Shown piece by piece: positions 1 through 7,727 of a stretch of DNA of 12,183 bases. This stretch comes from CAYJAZ01 sp964370095 (lineage in GTDB: Bacteria; Desulfobacterota; Desulfovibrionia; Desulfovibrionales; Desulfovibrionaceae), in the NCBI GenBank assembly GCA_964370095.1, contig CAYJHJ010000064.1, positions 1-12,183 on the forward strand, given 5' to 3'. A program made the position numbers and the translations under genes. Numbering within the stretch: position 1 is the stretch's first letter; each line of letters begins with the position of its first letter. The notes below the pieces were generated by a model, which had not been told where the DNA came from, did not search any database, and saw only the letters and a list, made by a program, of their open reading frames with translations.

Positions 1-40
1 TGTAAAGCTTTTAATAATCATCAAAAAAAGGAGAAAGATT

Positions 41-184
41 ATGCTTATTAATTTTTATCAAACATTTCTAAATAAAACAAAAAAATTATTTTCAGGAAAC
101 GATAATGCAGACATGCTTTTTGCTAACACAAATTTTGGTATTTTATATTTTTGTATGCCTCAAAAAGAAAATGCCAATAAATAA
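41..184 (+). CDS. hypothetical 47-aa protein
   Basis: A short open frame starts at an ATG that is preceded by a good ribosome binding site (AGGAGA at 30-35, 5 bases before the ATG) and ends at TAA 182-184, about 37 bases before the next gene on the same strand. The product is basic in its first third (NKTKK), then polar, with a short hydrophobic stretch near the end (FGILYFCM). I do not recognise any family, signal peptide or full membrane span. It may be a genuine small protein co-transcribed with the flavoprotein gene downstream, or a remnant. The ribosome site is the main support; there is no motif support. Confidence 0.4.
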   Translation: MLINFYQTFLNKTKKLFSGNDNADMLFANTNFGILYFCMPQKENANK

Positions 185-221
185 TCTTTAGATTTCTTGA
201 CTTATTAAATGGAGTAATATA

Positions 222-890
222 ATGGACATTAAACAAATTTATGATTTATTTGAAAAAATTGGTTGTCTTACTTTTGCAACTGTGAATGGCGATTACCCTG
301 AAACAAGAATTGCACACTTTCTTACCTATGATAATGATGGACTATACTTTTTCACTATGAAAACAAAGCCTTTCTTTAAACAATTAATGGAAACAGGAAA
401 ATTAAGCGTTTGCGGTATGGATGCAAATCCTGAAGTTACATGGATTGATGAAGATACGCCGCATAGTGCGCCCGGATATTTTATTCGCGCAACAGGTGAT
501 GTGCGTGAATTTACACTTGAAGAAGCGAAGGCAAAGAATGATCCTAGGTTTGACTATCTTTTTGAAGATAATAAAAGATATCCACAGATAACAGGCATTT
601 GCTTTTATAATTTCCATGGTGAAGTGTATGATTATGACTTTGAAATGGAAAAAAGAGACTATAAACTTATAAGAGAACGTTTTTCACACGGTTCTTTAAA
701 ACCTGTGCCAGTTGGCTTAACAATTTTAAAGGATAGATGCATTTCTTGCGGAAAATGCGAAAAAAACTGCTCTTTCAAAGCAATTTATAAAGCTTCAGGT
801 TGTTATCAAATTGATGGAAGCCGTTGTGATGAATGTGGAAATTGTTTTACGGTTTGTCCTTCAGATGCCGTTGTTTCAAAAGGGCAATAA
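222..890 (+). CDS. PNPOx-like flavin-binding protein fused to 2x[4Fe-4S] ferredoxin domain
   Basis: The first ~145 residues look like the FMN-binding split barrel of the pyridoxamine 5'-phosphate oxidase superfamily: the start (TFATVNGDYPETRIAHFL, about 17-34) and the following LYFFTMKTKPFFKQL match the usual strand/helix pattern of small FMN-binding 'general stress' type proteins. The last 50 residues are a bacterial ferredoxin with two complete CxxCxxCxxxC motifs, Cys173/176/179/183 and Cys202/205/208/212, the second followed by the usual Pro. Such two-domain proteins are known in anaerobes, usually annotated as 4Fe-4S binding or pyridoxamine oxidase family proteins; their substrate is generally unknown. 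By inference it is a cytosolic electron-transfer flavoprotein passing electrons between FMN and ferredoxin clusters. The start is supported by GGAG at 211-214, 7 bases before ATG. No signal peptide or membrane segment is seen. Confidence 0.85.
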   Translation: MDIKQIYDLFEKIGCLTFATVNGDYPETRIAHFLTYDNDGLYFFTMKTKPFFKQLMETGKLSVCGMDANPEVTWIDEDTPHSAPGYFIRATGDVREFTLEEAKAKNDPRFDYLFEDNKRYPQITGICFYNFHGEVYDYDFEMEKRDYKLIRERFSHGSLKPVPVGLTILKDRCISCGKCEKNCSFKAIYKASGCYQIDGSRCDECGNCFTVCPSDAVVSKGQ

Positions 891-906
891 TTTTTCTATT
901 TTTAGT

Positions 907-971
907 GCTGCATAATTTGAGTTATAAAAAATCACCTTCAAGCAATCACCTCCTAACTCAAACTATGCAGC
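907..971. repeat. 18-bp inverted repeat (stem-loop) with anti-SD-like loop
   Basis: The arms 907-924 (GCTGCATAATTTGAGTTA) and 954-971 are reverse complements with one mismatch in 18 (A915 opposite C963). The 29-base loop (925-953) contains ATCACCTT (931-938) and ATCACCTCC (945-953), both complementary to Shine-Dalgarno sequence; read on the minus strand they are AAGGTGAT and GGAGGTGAT. The element begins 17 bases after the ferredoxin-fusion stop codon. There is no strong T-run after the right arm, so it is not a textbook rho-independent terminator, though it could still end or stabilise that transcript. Confidence 0.7.
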
Positions 972-1092
972 TGCCTTATATTTTCTATAAGAAAATAATA
1001 AAAACAAATTTTTTTTAATTTCATATGTGTTTTCACTTGCATGTAAAATAAAATAATGATAGAAATACAAAATGTTATTGTATTATTTATAA

Positions 1093-4000
1093 ATGTGGTT
1101 TAATCTAAGTTATTATGTGAAATTTAGCACTATGAGTCTTTTAAGAAGTAATTTACAAATTTTTGTTACTGCACTAATAATTCTTTTAATTATCAGTCTC
1201 ATTCAATGGTATTCATCTATAATCGAAGATGAAATTGTTGATGTTGCACGCATTGAAATGGAAGAAACAGTTCAACAGTTAGACCTTTTCATTGAAGAAA
1301 TTGTTGCAACAAAAATTCAAGACGTAACTTTGATTGCTGATTTTGCAGCTAAAAATAATATTCAACTTAAAAATGCCTTAGAATTTTTCAATTCACAGTC
1401 CCATACAGTAAAATTTGATTTTATATATTTTGTTGACCTTGACGGAAAAGGGATATCTTCGCAAAATATAAAAGTTGATTTTTCAAAAAATAATACCTTT
1501 CTAAAGGCTTTAGATAAAGATTACGCTATTTCAAATCCTTATATTTTCCCTTATTCAGGTGATTTTTTACTTGATATTGCTGTGCCTGTTATTCAAAATG
1601 ATGAAGTAGTTGGTGTTATATTTACTGAAAACTCTATGAATGAGATTTATTCTATTATGTTAGAAATGTCTAAAGAAACAGGTTGGGCATTTTTACTTGA
1701 TAGATCATTAAACATTGTTTTTTCAACTAATAAAAAATATTCTAAAATTTCAAAACCATCTGATGATGACATTGCAAAACTCGGCAGAAAAAATGTACAA
1801 AAAGCAACCTCTGATATTTTAAACAGGCAAAATGGAAGTTTCGTCTACAAATCCGATAATGTTAAAAAAATTCTCGTTTATCAAACTATTTCTCAAACAG
1901 ATTGGGTTTTAATTGTTTCCGTGCCACAATATAGCGTTGTAAAAGAGCTTAATAGTGCAGCAGCTAATATCCATTCAATTTCTCTCATTATATTATGCAT
2001 CTTTCTTGGGCTTGCCTTTTATGTGTGGTTTACAAAAACCTCTTTACTCACCTCTCTTGAAGAAACAGCTTATTATGATTCACTAACAGGCTTATATAAT
2101 GTTGTTAAGTTTAAAATTGAAATGGAAAAAACGCTTCTTGAAAACCCTGATGCGCAATTTGACATTATAAAATTTGATATAACCAATTTTAAAGTTATCA
2201 ATGAAATATATGGTTATAAAACAGGTAATACTGTTTTGAAAAGCATAAAGTTAATTTTCGATAAAATAAATGACCCTTCTTTAATTGTATGCAGAATAGC
2301 AGCAGATGAATTTATGGCTTTTGCCGGAAATAATCTTTTAAGAGATATTCATAGAAAAACTTCTATTTATGAAGCTTATTTTAGAAAAGTTACACCTGAA
2401 ATAAAAGGGCACAAAACTTCTTTTAGATACGGAAAATATCATATTGATTTAGGTAATACTGATGTTGATGATATTGTTAATAAAGTAAGCCTTGCGCACA
2501 AAATAGGAAAAAACGCCAAAGAAGGCATTATCCACTATTATGATGAATTGGCCCGTGTGCAACTTATGATTGAAGCTGAGCTTACAGATAAAATGGAACA
2601 TGCCTTGCAAAACCGTGAATTTGAAGTTTATCTTCAACCAAAATTCGATCTTATGGAAGAATCACTTAATGGTGCAGAAGCCTTAATAAGATGGATTGGG
2701 CCAAGCGGTAAAAAAGTTTATCCTGAAACTTTTATTCCTCTTTTTGAAAAAAATGGTTTTATTGTTCAACTTGATCGTTATGTATTAGAATCAGTATGTA
2801 TTGCAATGAGAAGATGGATTGACCAAGGAAAAGCAATTTTGCCAATATCCATAAATTGTTCACGTTTAAATTTGAGCAATGCAAATTATGTTAAAGATGT
2901 TGAAACGATTGTTGATTCGTATAAAATCCCTCATGAATATATTGAAATTGAGCTTACTGAATCATCAACCATAGGTAATGAAGAAGCTATTAAAAAGCTT
3001 TTTAGTGAAATGCATTCATGCGGTTTTAAGATTTCTATTGATGATTTTGGATCGGGCTATTCTTCCTTAGCTATGCTTAAAAATCTTCATGTAGATACAT
3101 TAAAAATGGATAAAAGCTTTTTTAGTAATAGTGAAATAATTCGTAGAGATGACATGCTTATTGATGGCATTGTGAAACTTTCTCATAATCTAGGTATGTA
3201 TGTTGTTGCAGAAGGGATTGAAACTTTAGATCAAGTTGAAAGACTAAAGGCTATGAATTGTGATGCTGTTCAAGGTTATTATTATTCGCGCCCTATTCCA
3301 ATACCTGAATTTGAAGAAAAATATAGCGAAGTTATGTATCAAAACGCATTAAAAGCAAAAGATAATATTCCTTTAGTTAATAATATTAATGATGCTCGAT
3401 TTGCAAATTCATTTGTTCCTTGTGGTATACTTATTGTAGACCTTGATGATAGCTTCACAATTATTGAAGCTAATGAAGGTTTTTTTGACCTTATAAACTA
3501 TACAAGAGAAGAATTGAGAGAAAACTTTAAAAACACAATTGTTGACTCTATACATCCTGATGATAAAGAACTAATCATGCCTTATGTTCATGAAAAAATA
3601 ATACTTTTACCAAACAATGGTATTGAATTTGTTTGTAGTTTAGTAAATAAAAACTTAGGTTTTAAAACAGTTCAATTTAGCGGCAAGATTTTTATAAATG
3701 AACATGGCCAAAAAAGACTCTACTATACAGTAGTTGATATTGATAGATATAGTAATAACCTTCGCCATCTCAAAGAAGAAAGAGAGTTTAATGCACTTAT
3801 TGGCTCTTTAACTGATCTTGTATTTTTTGACTATGACCCTGAAAATAAAAGCATGCGTTTTTCAAAAAACTTTGCAAATAGATTTAATATACCTGATGTG
3901 ATAAATAATTTTTTAGAAACATCAGTTGGAAAAAAAATGTTCCCTCAGGGTTTTCACTGCAATAGGGATAATTCAAATAATAACAATACTCCTTACACTG

Positions 4001-4662
4001 AAGGTGAATTTTATCTTAGCTTGCCAAGCGGTGAAAATATTTGGTATTTATATTCTTGCAAAAGTATTTTTGATGAAGAAACAAATAAATTCAGAACTGT
4101 TGGAAAGATGACTGAAATCATTGGCAGAAAAATAGATATGGATATTTTAAAAGTTAAATCTGAAAGCGATCTGCTTACAAGCGCCTATAGCAACATTGCA
4201 ACAAACAGATATATTCATAACTATTTAAGAATTGCAACACCAAACAATGATACAAGTGCCTTTTTAGTTATTGATTTAGACAACTTTAAACAAATCAACG
4301 AAACTTTTGGAAACTCTTTTGCTGATGAAGCCTTAAAAGAAACAGGAAAAATATTAAGAAATTCATTCAGAAGTATTGATATTATCGGAAGGTTAGGAGG
4401 AGATGAATTCTTTGTATTTATAAATGGTTATAAATCTATTGAATTTATTGAAAAGAAGTCAGCTGAACTATTAGAGCTTCTTAAAACCACTTACACGAAA
4501 GATGGTATTTCACTTGAAATTTCTGCCAGTATTGGGATTTCACTTTATCCTGAACATGGCTCAAACTTTGAAACACTTTTTGAAAGTGCTCATAAGGCTC
4601 TTATACAAGTTAAAAATAATGGAAAAAATGATTTTTTAATTTTTGATAATACAGTTATTTAG
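1093..4662 (+). CDS. membrane cyclic-di-GMP enzyme: sensor-GGDEF(degenerate)-EAL-PAS-PAS-GGDEF
   Basis: This 1189-aa inner-membrane protein has membrane segments at about 24-43 and 293-314 flanking a ~250-residue extracytoplasmic sensor of Cache type (FDFIYFVDLDGKG, then a repeated 'DWVLIVSVP' end). The first GGDEF domain (about 325-500) has AADEF (403-407) in place of GGDEF and no RxxD inhibitory site, so it is probably not a cyclase and may bind GTP or act as a regulator. The EAL domain (about 510-750) keeps every main motif: EAL 529-531, N in INCSR, ELTE 620-623, DDFGSG 650-655, K671, AEGIET 706-711, QGYYYSRP from 727; it should hydrolyse c-di-GMP. Two PAS-like regions follow (about 770-880 and 897-1020), then a full GGDEF (1102-1106) with an RxxD I-site (RSID, 1093-1096), predicted to make c-di-GMP under product inhibition. 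No Shine-Dalgarno precedes 1093; the ATG at 1132 (Met14) is an alternative start. It stands alone between a spacer and a bidirectional terminator. Confidence 0.92.
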   Translation: MWFNLSYYVKFSTMSLLRSNLQIFVTALIILLIISLIQWYSSIIEDEIVDVARIEMEETVQQLDLFIEEIVATKIQDVTLIADFAAKNNIQLKNALEFFNSQSHTVKFDFIYFVDLDGKGISSQNIKVDFSKNNTFLKALDKDYAISNPYIFPYSGDFLLDIAVPVIQNDEVVGVIFTENSMNEIYSIMLEMSKETGWAFLLDRSLNIVFSTNKKYSKISKPSDDDIAKLGRKNVQKATSDILNRQNGSFVYKSDNVKKILVYQTISQTDWVLIVSVPQYSVVKELNSAAANIHSISLIILCIFLGLAFYVWFTKTSLLTSLEETAYYDSLTGLYNVVKFKIEMEKTLLENPDAQFDIIKFDITNFKVINEIYGYKTGNTVLKSIKLIFDKINDPSLIVCRIAADEFMAFAGNNLLRDIHRKTSIYEAYFRKVTPEIKGHKTSFRYGKYHIDLGNTDVDDIVNKVSLAHKIGKNAKEGIIHYYDELARVQLMIEAELTDKMEHALQNREFEVYLQPKFDLMEESLNGAEALIRWIGPSGKKVYPETFIPLFEKNGFIVQLDRYVLESVCIAMRRWIDQGKAILPISINCSRLNLSNANYVKDVETIVDSYKIPHEYIEIELTESSTIGNEEAIKKLFSEMHSCGFKISIDDFGSGYSSLAMLKNLHVDTLKMDKSFFSNSEIIRRDDMLIDGIVKLSHNLGMYVVAEGIETLDQVERLKAMNCDAVQGYYYSRPIPIPEFEEKYSEVMYQNALKAKDNIPLVNNINDARFANSFVPCGILIVDLDDSFTIIEANEGFFDLINYTREELRENFKNTIVDSIHPDDKELIMPYVHEKIILLPNNGIEFVCSLVNKNLGFKTVQFSGKIFINEHGQKRLYYTVVDIDRYSNNLRHLKEEREFNALIGSLTDLVFFDYDPENKSMRFSKNFANRFNIPDVINNFLETSVGKKMFPQGFHCNRDNSNNNNTPYTEGEFYLSLPSGENIWYLYSCKSIFDEETNKFRTVGKMTEIIGRKIDMDILKVKSESDLLTSAYSNIATNRYIHNYLRIATPNNDTSAFLVIDLDNFKQINETFGNSFADEALKETGKILRNSFRSIDIIGRLGGDEFFVFINGYKSIEFIEKKSAELLELLKTTYTKDGISLEISASIGISLYPEHGSNFETLFESAHKALIQVKNNGKNDFLIFDNTVI

Positions 4663-4685
4663 CACATTTTTTATTCTAATAAATT

Positions 4686-4738
4686 TGTTGCCATACTTCT
4701 AAGCTTTATCAATATTGTTTTTCACTTTATTGGCAACA
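4686..4738. repeat. 8-bp inverted repeat downstream of the GGDEF/EAL gene
   Basis: TGTTGCCA at 4686-4693 and TGGCAACA at 4731-4738 are exact reverse complements around a 37-base spacer, between the stop codon of the c-di-GMP enzyme gene and the strong terminator at 4761. The loop is long, so the role is unclear; it could extend the 3' end structure of the mRNA or be a protein site. Confidence 0.35.
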
Positions 4739-4760
4739 CAAAAATATAATAACTAAAAAT

Positions 4761-4810
4761 AAAGTCCCAAGCATCATTTCCGTATTAAGGCGGAAAGCTT
4801 GGGACTTTTT
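4761..4810. terminator. bidirectional rho-independent terminator, copy 1 of a two-copy hairpin element
   Basis: The outer stem AAAGTCCCAAGC (4761-4772) pairs perfectly with 4797-4808 (12 bp). An inner stem TTTCCG (4777-4782) pairs with CGGAAA (4791-4796) around an 8-base loop; a 4-base ATCA bulge sits on the left side. It is followed by T-rich sequence on both strands (TTTTTAATTTTT on the plus strand, ATTTTTAG on the minus strand), and lies between convergent genes ending at 4662 and 4879, so it can stop transcription from both sides. Its core (4764-4806) aligns without gaps to 7881-7923. Confidence 0.85.
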
Positions 4811-4819
4811 AATTTTTAT

Positions 4820-4879
4820 CTATTGGCCTTGCGCTTGTTGGTGCTTTGCGTCATGCTTAGCTAAAATCGCTGCAATCAT
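4820..4879 (-). CDS. possible 19-aa coupled micro-ORF
   Basis: The ATG shares one base with the TAA stop of the upstream beta-helix gene (TAATG at 4881-4877 on the minus strand), the arrangement seen in translational coupling. The peptide MIAAILAKHDAKHQQAQGQ is an Ala/His/Gln-rich amphipathic-looking sequence and ends at TAG just before the terminator. In its frame there are stops immediately upstream of the ATG, so it is not a simple frameshifted tail of the long gene. No family is recognised; it could be chance. Confidence 0.25.
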   Translation of the reverse strand: MIAAILAKHDAKHQQAQGQ

Positions 4880-6255
4880 TATTCAGGCCTACTTTCTCTT
4901 TCTCCATCTTTTGGTGGCTTTCTGTCTCCTCTACGCTTACGTGTGGTATCAACTTTATCGGCATTTCCATCAACTAAAGTTCCTCCTGAAGTTGTGATTG
5001 TCCCGTCTGCGTCAATAAGGCTTGCACCTCTGCTACTTCCTGTAAAGTCGGTATGAATAGCGATATTACCACCTGTTTGAGTAAAAAAACCATTCGAGTC
5101 AATACCATCGCCACCTTGCTTGAATGTGATTTTGATATTGCCACCTGTAACAGTAACACCACCTGATGTTTCGTAAGCATTTATAGCGTCATCGTCAGAA
5201 ATAATTTCTATAGTACCATTATTTATATTTACAAATGTTCCTTCAATGCCTTCATAGGAATTTATAATATTTATCTTACCATTTTCAATAGTTACTGTAT
5301 TTTTTGCGTGAATAGCATCATCACCTGAATTTATTGTAAAATCACCATTTTTAATTGTAATGTCCCCATCTGAGTGTATAGCATCTTCATATGCAGAGAG
5401 GTTGAATGCTCCGCCGTTTATAATAATATTTTTCTTCGATTTAAGGGCTTTGGCACTTTCATCACTTTCAAAGATATTTACTGAATTTATAAATGTTTCA
5501 AAACCACTTTCTGAAGCAGTTTTTATAACTTTTGTATAACCATTTCCTGATAGTAATAAAAAGTTACCATTGTCAATTTGTAAAACATTTTCTGAGCTTA
5601 TCGCATCATTATTTGCTTTGATATTAAAAGTGCCGTCTTTAATGTAAAGATTACCTCTTTCAATATCTTCTGCATTAGAAGTTTTAATACCATCTTTTCC
5701 TGCTTCAATCTTGATATTTGCTTTATCAATCGCAAGTAAATCTTTTCCTACAATGCCATCTTCTAAAGCTTTAATAGTGATATTTCCGCTTTTAATAATA
5801 AGATCATCACGGCTGTTTATGCCATCTTGATAGTCAGTTGTTACTGTAAGAGTGCCCTCACCTGAAATAGCAGTATCGGCTTTTGAATAAATCGCGGCAG
5901 AAGGGAAATCGTTATCGGAAGTTGAAATTTTTCCTTGTGTTACTTGATTATTTCCACGAAGCACAATTTCAACGTCTTTTGCTTCCATAATATGTATTGG
6001 AGTTGATTTTTCATTGTTAATGCTTGCATTTTCTAAAATGAGATAGACAATGTCTTTATCAACATTTTTATCAACATTTACAATGATGTTTGTGTAATCA
6101 CCACTGAATTTATAGGTTCCGCTTTTTGTTATGAGTAGTTCTTTATCATTAATAACTTGAGCGCTTTCATCAATATTTTGTGCATACACTGCATTACTGC
6201 CGATGAGAAAAGAAAGTAGTGCGAGGGGTAAAACTTTATAATTTAATGTTTTCAT
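4879..6255 (-). CDS. secreted carbohydrate-binding-type parallel beta-helix protein (Cthe_2159-like)
   Basis: This 458-aa exported protein has a Sec signal peptide (LPLALLSFLIGSNAVYA) with a likely cleavage after Ala25 before Gln26. The mature part is a right-handed parallel beta-helix: D(A/G)I-type turns recur at D144, D166, D188, D217, D291, D313, E335, D356 and D383, mostly 21-22 residues apart, each followed by a strand like 'ITIKNGDFTI'. This pattern matches the 'carbohydrate-binding domain-containing' family typified by Clostridium thermocellum Cthe_2159, which is described as a Ca-dependent acidic-polysaccharide binder; the acidic turns here could hold Ca. The tail (438-458) is highly charged, rich in Arg/Lys/Pro/Glu. 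It is the last main gene of a three-gene operon, 8 bases after the DUF4956 stop, with AGGAG upstream of the ATG. By inference it sits at the cell surface or in the periplasm and binds polysaccharide. Confidence 0.82.
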   Translation of the reverse strand: MKTLNYKVLPLALLSFLIGSNAVYAQNIDESAQVINDKELLITKSGTYKFSGDYTNIIVNVDKNVDKDIVYLILENASINNEKSTPIHIMEAKDVEIVLRGNNQVTQGKISTSDNDFPSAAIYSKADTAISGEGTLTVTTDYQDGINSRDDLIIKSGNITIKALEDGIVGKDLLAIDKANIKIEAGKDGIKTSNAEDIERGNLYIKDGTFNIKANNDAISSENVLQIDNGNFLLLSGNGYTKVIKTASESGFETFINSVNIFESDESAKALKSKKNIIINGGAFNLSAYEDAIHSDGDITIKNGDFTINSGDDAIHAKNTVTIENGKINIINSYEGIEGTFVNINNGTIEIISDDDAINAYETSGGVTVTGGNIKITFKQGGDGIDSNGFFTQTGGNIAIHTDFTGSSRGASLIDADGTITTSGGTLVDGNADKVDTTRKRRGDRKPPKDGERESRPE

Positions 6256-6263
6256 TTTATCTC

Positions 6264-6953
6264 CTATAAGCCGTTTGGTATAAGGTCTTGTTTTGTTATA
6301 ATTATTTCCAAGTTTCCGTTTCTTGTGCGAAGTTCATCTATAAATGATTTTTCTATAGAAACATCTTTTAGTTCAAGTTCATAAGTGAGTTTGAATAAAC
6401 TTCCCATGCTTGTGGTTTTTGAAGAAATAAGTTCTGCATAATTAGTATATACTTTAAAAATATCTTCAAATACATTAGTATAATTCAAATTTTCAGGAAT
6501 TGTAATGTGCAAGACTCTGTTTGCTGCTTTTTTCTCTCCAAAATTTATAAAAGTCAGTATAAAAGTGAAAGTAGAGGCAATAAGTGCAAATAAAACTGCA
6601 AAACCAAGATATCCCATGCCAACAGTAAGACCTGTGCCCATTGCAGTAAAAATTGCACCAATTTCTTTTGCACTTCCCGGTATAGAACGAAAACGTACTA
6701 AACTAAACGCACCAACAACAGCAATTCCAACTCCAACATTACCATTTACCATGATAATAACCATAGCAACTACTAAAGGTAAAAGAGCTAAGGTGCTGAG
6801 AAAGCCTTTTGTACATTTTGTTTTATAAGAATACATTTTAGCCATAAACAAACCTAGCACTAATGCAGTGAAAACACAGCAAAAAAACTGAATTTGTGTT
6901 ATGTTCATGGAAGCTTCAGGGTTAAATATTCCTACAAGAATCTGTTCAGGCAT
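6264..6953 (-). CDS. DUF4956 family membrane protein
   Basis: This 229-aa protein has about four membrane segments (roughly 21-41, 52-71, 73-90 and 98-136) and a cytosolic C-terminal domain of ~90 residues. The signature of DUF4956 proteins is clear: GAFSLVRFRSIPGSAKEIG followed by a Gly-rich membrane stretch (AIFTAMGTGLTVGMGYLGFA). The function of the family is not established; it is repeatedly found beside VTC-type and CotH-type proteins and secreted beta-helix proteins. Its start (ATG at 6953) has AAAGGAG 8 bases upstream and lies inside the end of the VTC gene, overlapping by 8 bases, so the two are probably translationally coupled. By inference it forms the membrane part of the system whose cytosolic enzyme is the VTC-fold protein. 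Confidence 0.85.
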   Translation of the reverse strand: MPEQILVGIFNPEASMNITQIQFFCCVFTALVLGLFMAKMYSYKTKCTKGFLSTLALLPLVVAMVIIMVNGNVGVGIAVVGAFSLVRFRSIPGSAKEIGAIFTAMGTGLTVGMGYLGFAVLFALIASTFTFILTFINFGEKKAANRVLHITIPENLNYTNVFEDIFKVYTNYAELISSKTTSMGSLFKLTYELELKDVSIEKSFIDELRTRNGNLEIIITKQDLIPNGL

Positions 6954-7680
6954 AAATATTACTCCTTTCCTTATTTAAATATGATGGTAGAATATGTGCT
7001 GTATAAGCTGTGCCGTATTTTGAAAATGATGTTTTATATAGTTTATTTTGATTGAGAAAATCAATAAACCAAAATGGTAGTCCTTGAATAGTTTTTACTT
7101 CAAGCAAAACTATGTCATTTTCTACTATTTGAATATCTTCCTCTGTTTCATTAAAAGAAATATCAGTATTTCGCATTTTTATATTGAAATCAAATGTTAT
7201 TCTGAAATTGATATCATCTACAGCAAAGTATGCTTCTCTTTCATAAGCTATATATACTTTTGCTTTAAGCTTATCATAACTTTTTGCAAAATAATTTATT
7301 TCCTTTTGAATTTGTGTAGGGTTCTTGTTTAATTCTTTAAAATTGTAATCAAAATAGTTTAAAGCCACTTTTTGCGGCAGAGTAATTCTTCTTTTGTATA
7401 CTACGCCATCAAATTTTTTTTTCAACTCAACAAAAGCCACTTCACCCTCTTGTGGCTTGCCGTAAATTCGAATTCTCAGTTTTTCTTTATATTTTGGTTT
7501 TTCTAAAGAATGTCTTATAATTCGATAATCGTCAGTATCAAAGTATATATTAGAAATTTTATGCCTTTTATATTCATCAAGCTTCATGTACTTTGCCATA
7601 GATGCTAATAAATTATGATACTGAGCATGATTCAATTTATATTTTAGTTCAAATCGTTTAAAGCAGTTTTGTGCAGACAT
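6946..7680 (-). CDS. VTC domain protein (polyphosphate polymerase-like, CYTH/TTM fold)
   Basis: This 244-aa cytosolic protein has the tunnel residues of VTC/triphosphate tunnel enzymes: FKRFELKYKL (R9, E11, K13), IYFDTD (46-51), KEKLRIRIYG (65-74), FVELKKK (83-89), YKRRITLP (95-102), LLEVKT (E194, K196) and SFSKYGTAY (218-226). Yeast Vtc4, the founding member, polymerises polyphosphate from ATP in such a tunnel; bacterial single-domain versions in DUF4956/CotH neighbourhoods are annotated as polyphosphate polymerase domain proteins but their product is not settled. It is the first gene of the operon with DUF4956 and the beta-helix protein. AGGAA lies next to the ATG and AGAAGAG about 14 bases upstream; the start fits a promoter overlapping palindrome 7699-7717. 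Confidence 0.85.
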   Translation of the reverse strand: MSAQNCFKRFELKYKLNHAQYHNLLASMAKYMKLDEYKRHKISNIYFDTDDYRIIRHSLEKPKYKEKLRIRIYGKPQEGEVAFVELKKKFDGVVYKRRITLPQKVALNYFDYNFKELNKNPTQIQKEINYFAKSYDKLKAKVYIAYEREAYFAVDDINFRITFDFNIKMRNTDISFNETEEDIQIVENDIVLLEVKTIQGLPFWFIDFLNQNKLYKTSFSKYGTAYTAHILPSYLNKERSNIYA

Positions 7681-7698
7681 TTCCTATTCTCTTCTTAC

Positions 7699-7717
7699 CT
7701 GTATAAAAATTATACAG
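7699..7717. promoter_or_regulatory. perfect palindrome overlapping predicted -10 of VTC operon
   Basis: Arms CTGTATAA (7699-7706) and TTATACAG (7710-7717) are exact reverse complements around a 3-base centre. On the minus strand the element contains TATAAT (7714-7709), well placed as a -10 box for the operon starting at 7680; a -35 box is weak (TATACA-like, about 16 bases upstream). A protein bound here would block that promoter, so this is a candidate operator. Confidence 0.5.
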
Positions 7718-7727
7718 ATAAATATAA

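Noticed and set aside
197..223. TTGACT...TATAAT promoter in front of the ferredoxin fusion gene
   Set aside because: The spacer is only 15 bases and the -10 overlaps the ATG, which would remove the SD from the transcript.
833..1018. 61-aa plus-strand frame overlapping the ferredoxin end
   Set aside because: It overlaps the Cys-rich coding end out of frame and then runs through the inverted repeat; no SD or family.
1033..1051. Possible palindrome TTTTCACTTGCATGTAAAA upstream of the c-di-GMP gene
   Set aside because: Only the outer four A/T pairs and a central pair match; too weak to call an operator.
4883..4950. Frameshifted extension of the beta-helix protein into the 4820-4879 frame
   Set aside because: The alternative frame has stops just before the ATG at 4879, and the charged tail ends naturally at the stop codon.
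6505..6828. 107-aa plus-strand frame inside the DUF4956 gene
   Set aside because: Antisense shadow of a recognised membrane protein; Pro/Thr-rich composition is the mirror of its codons.
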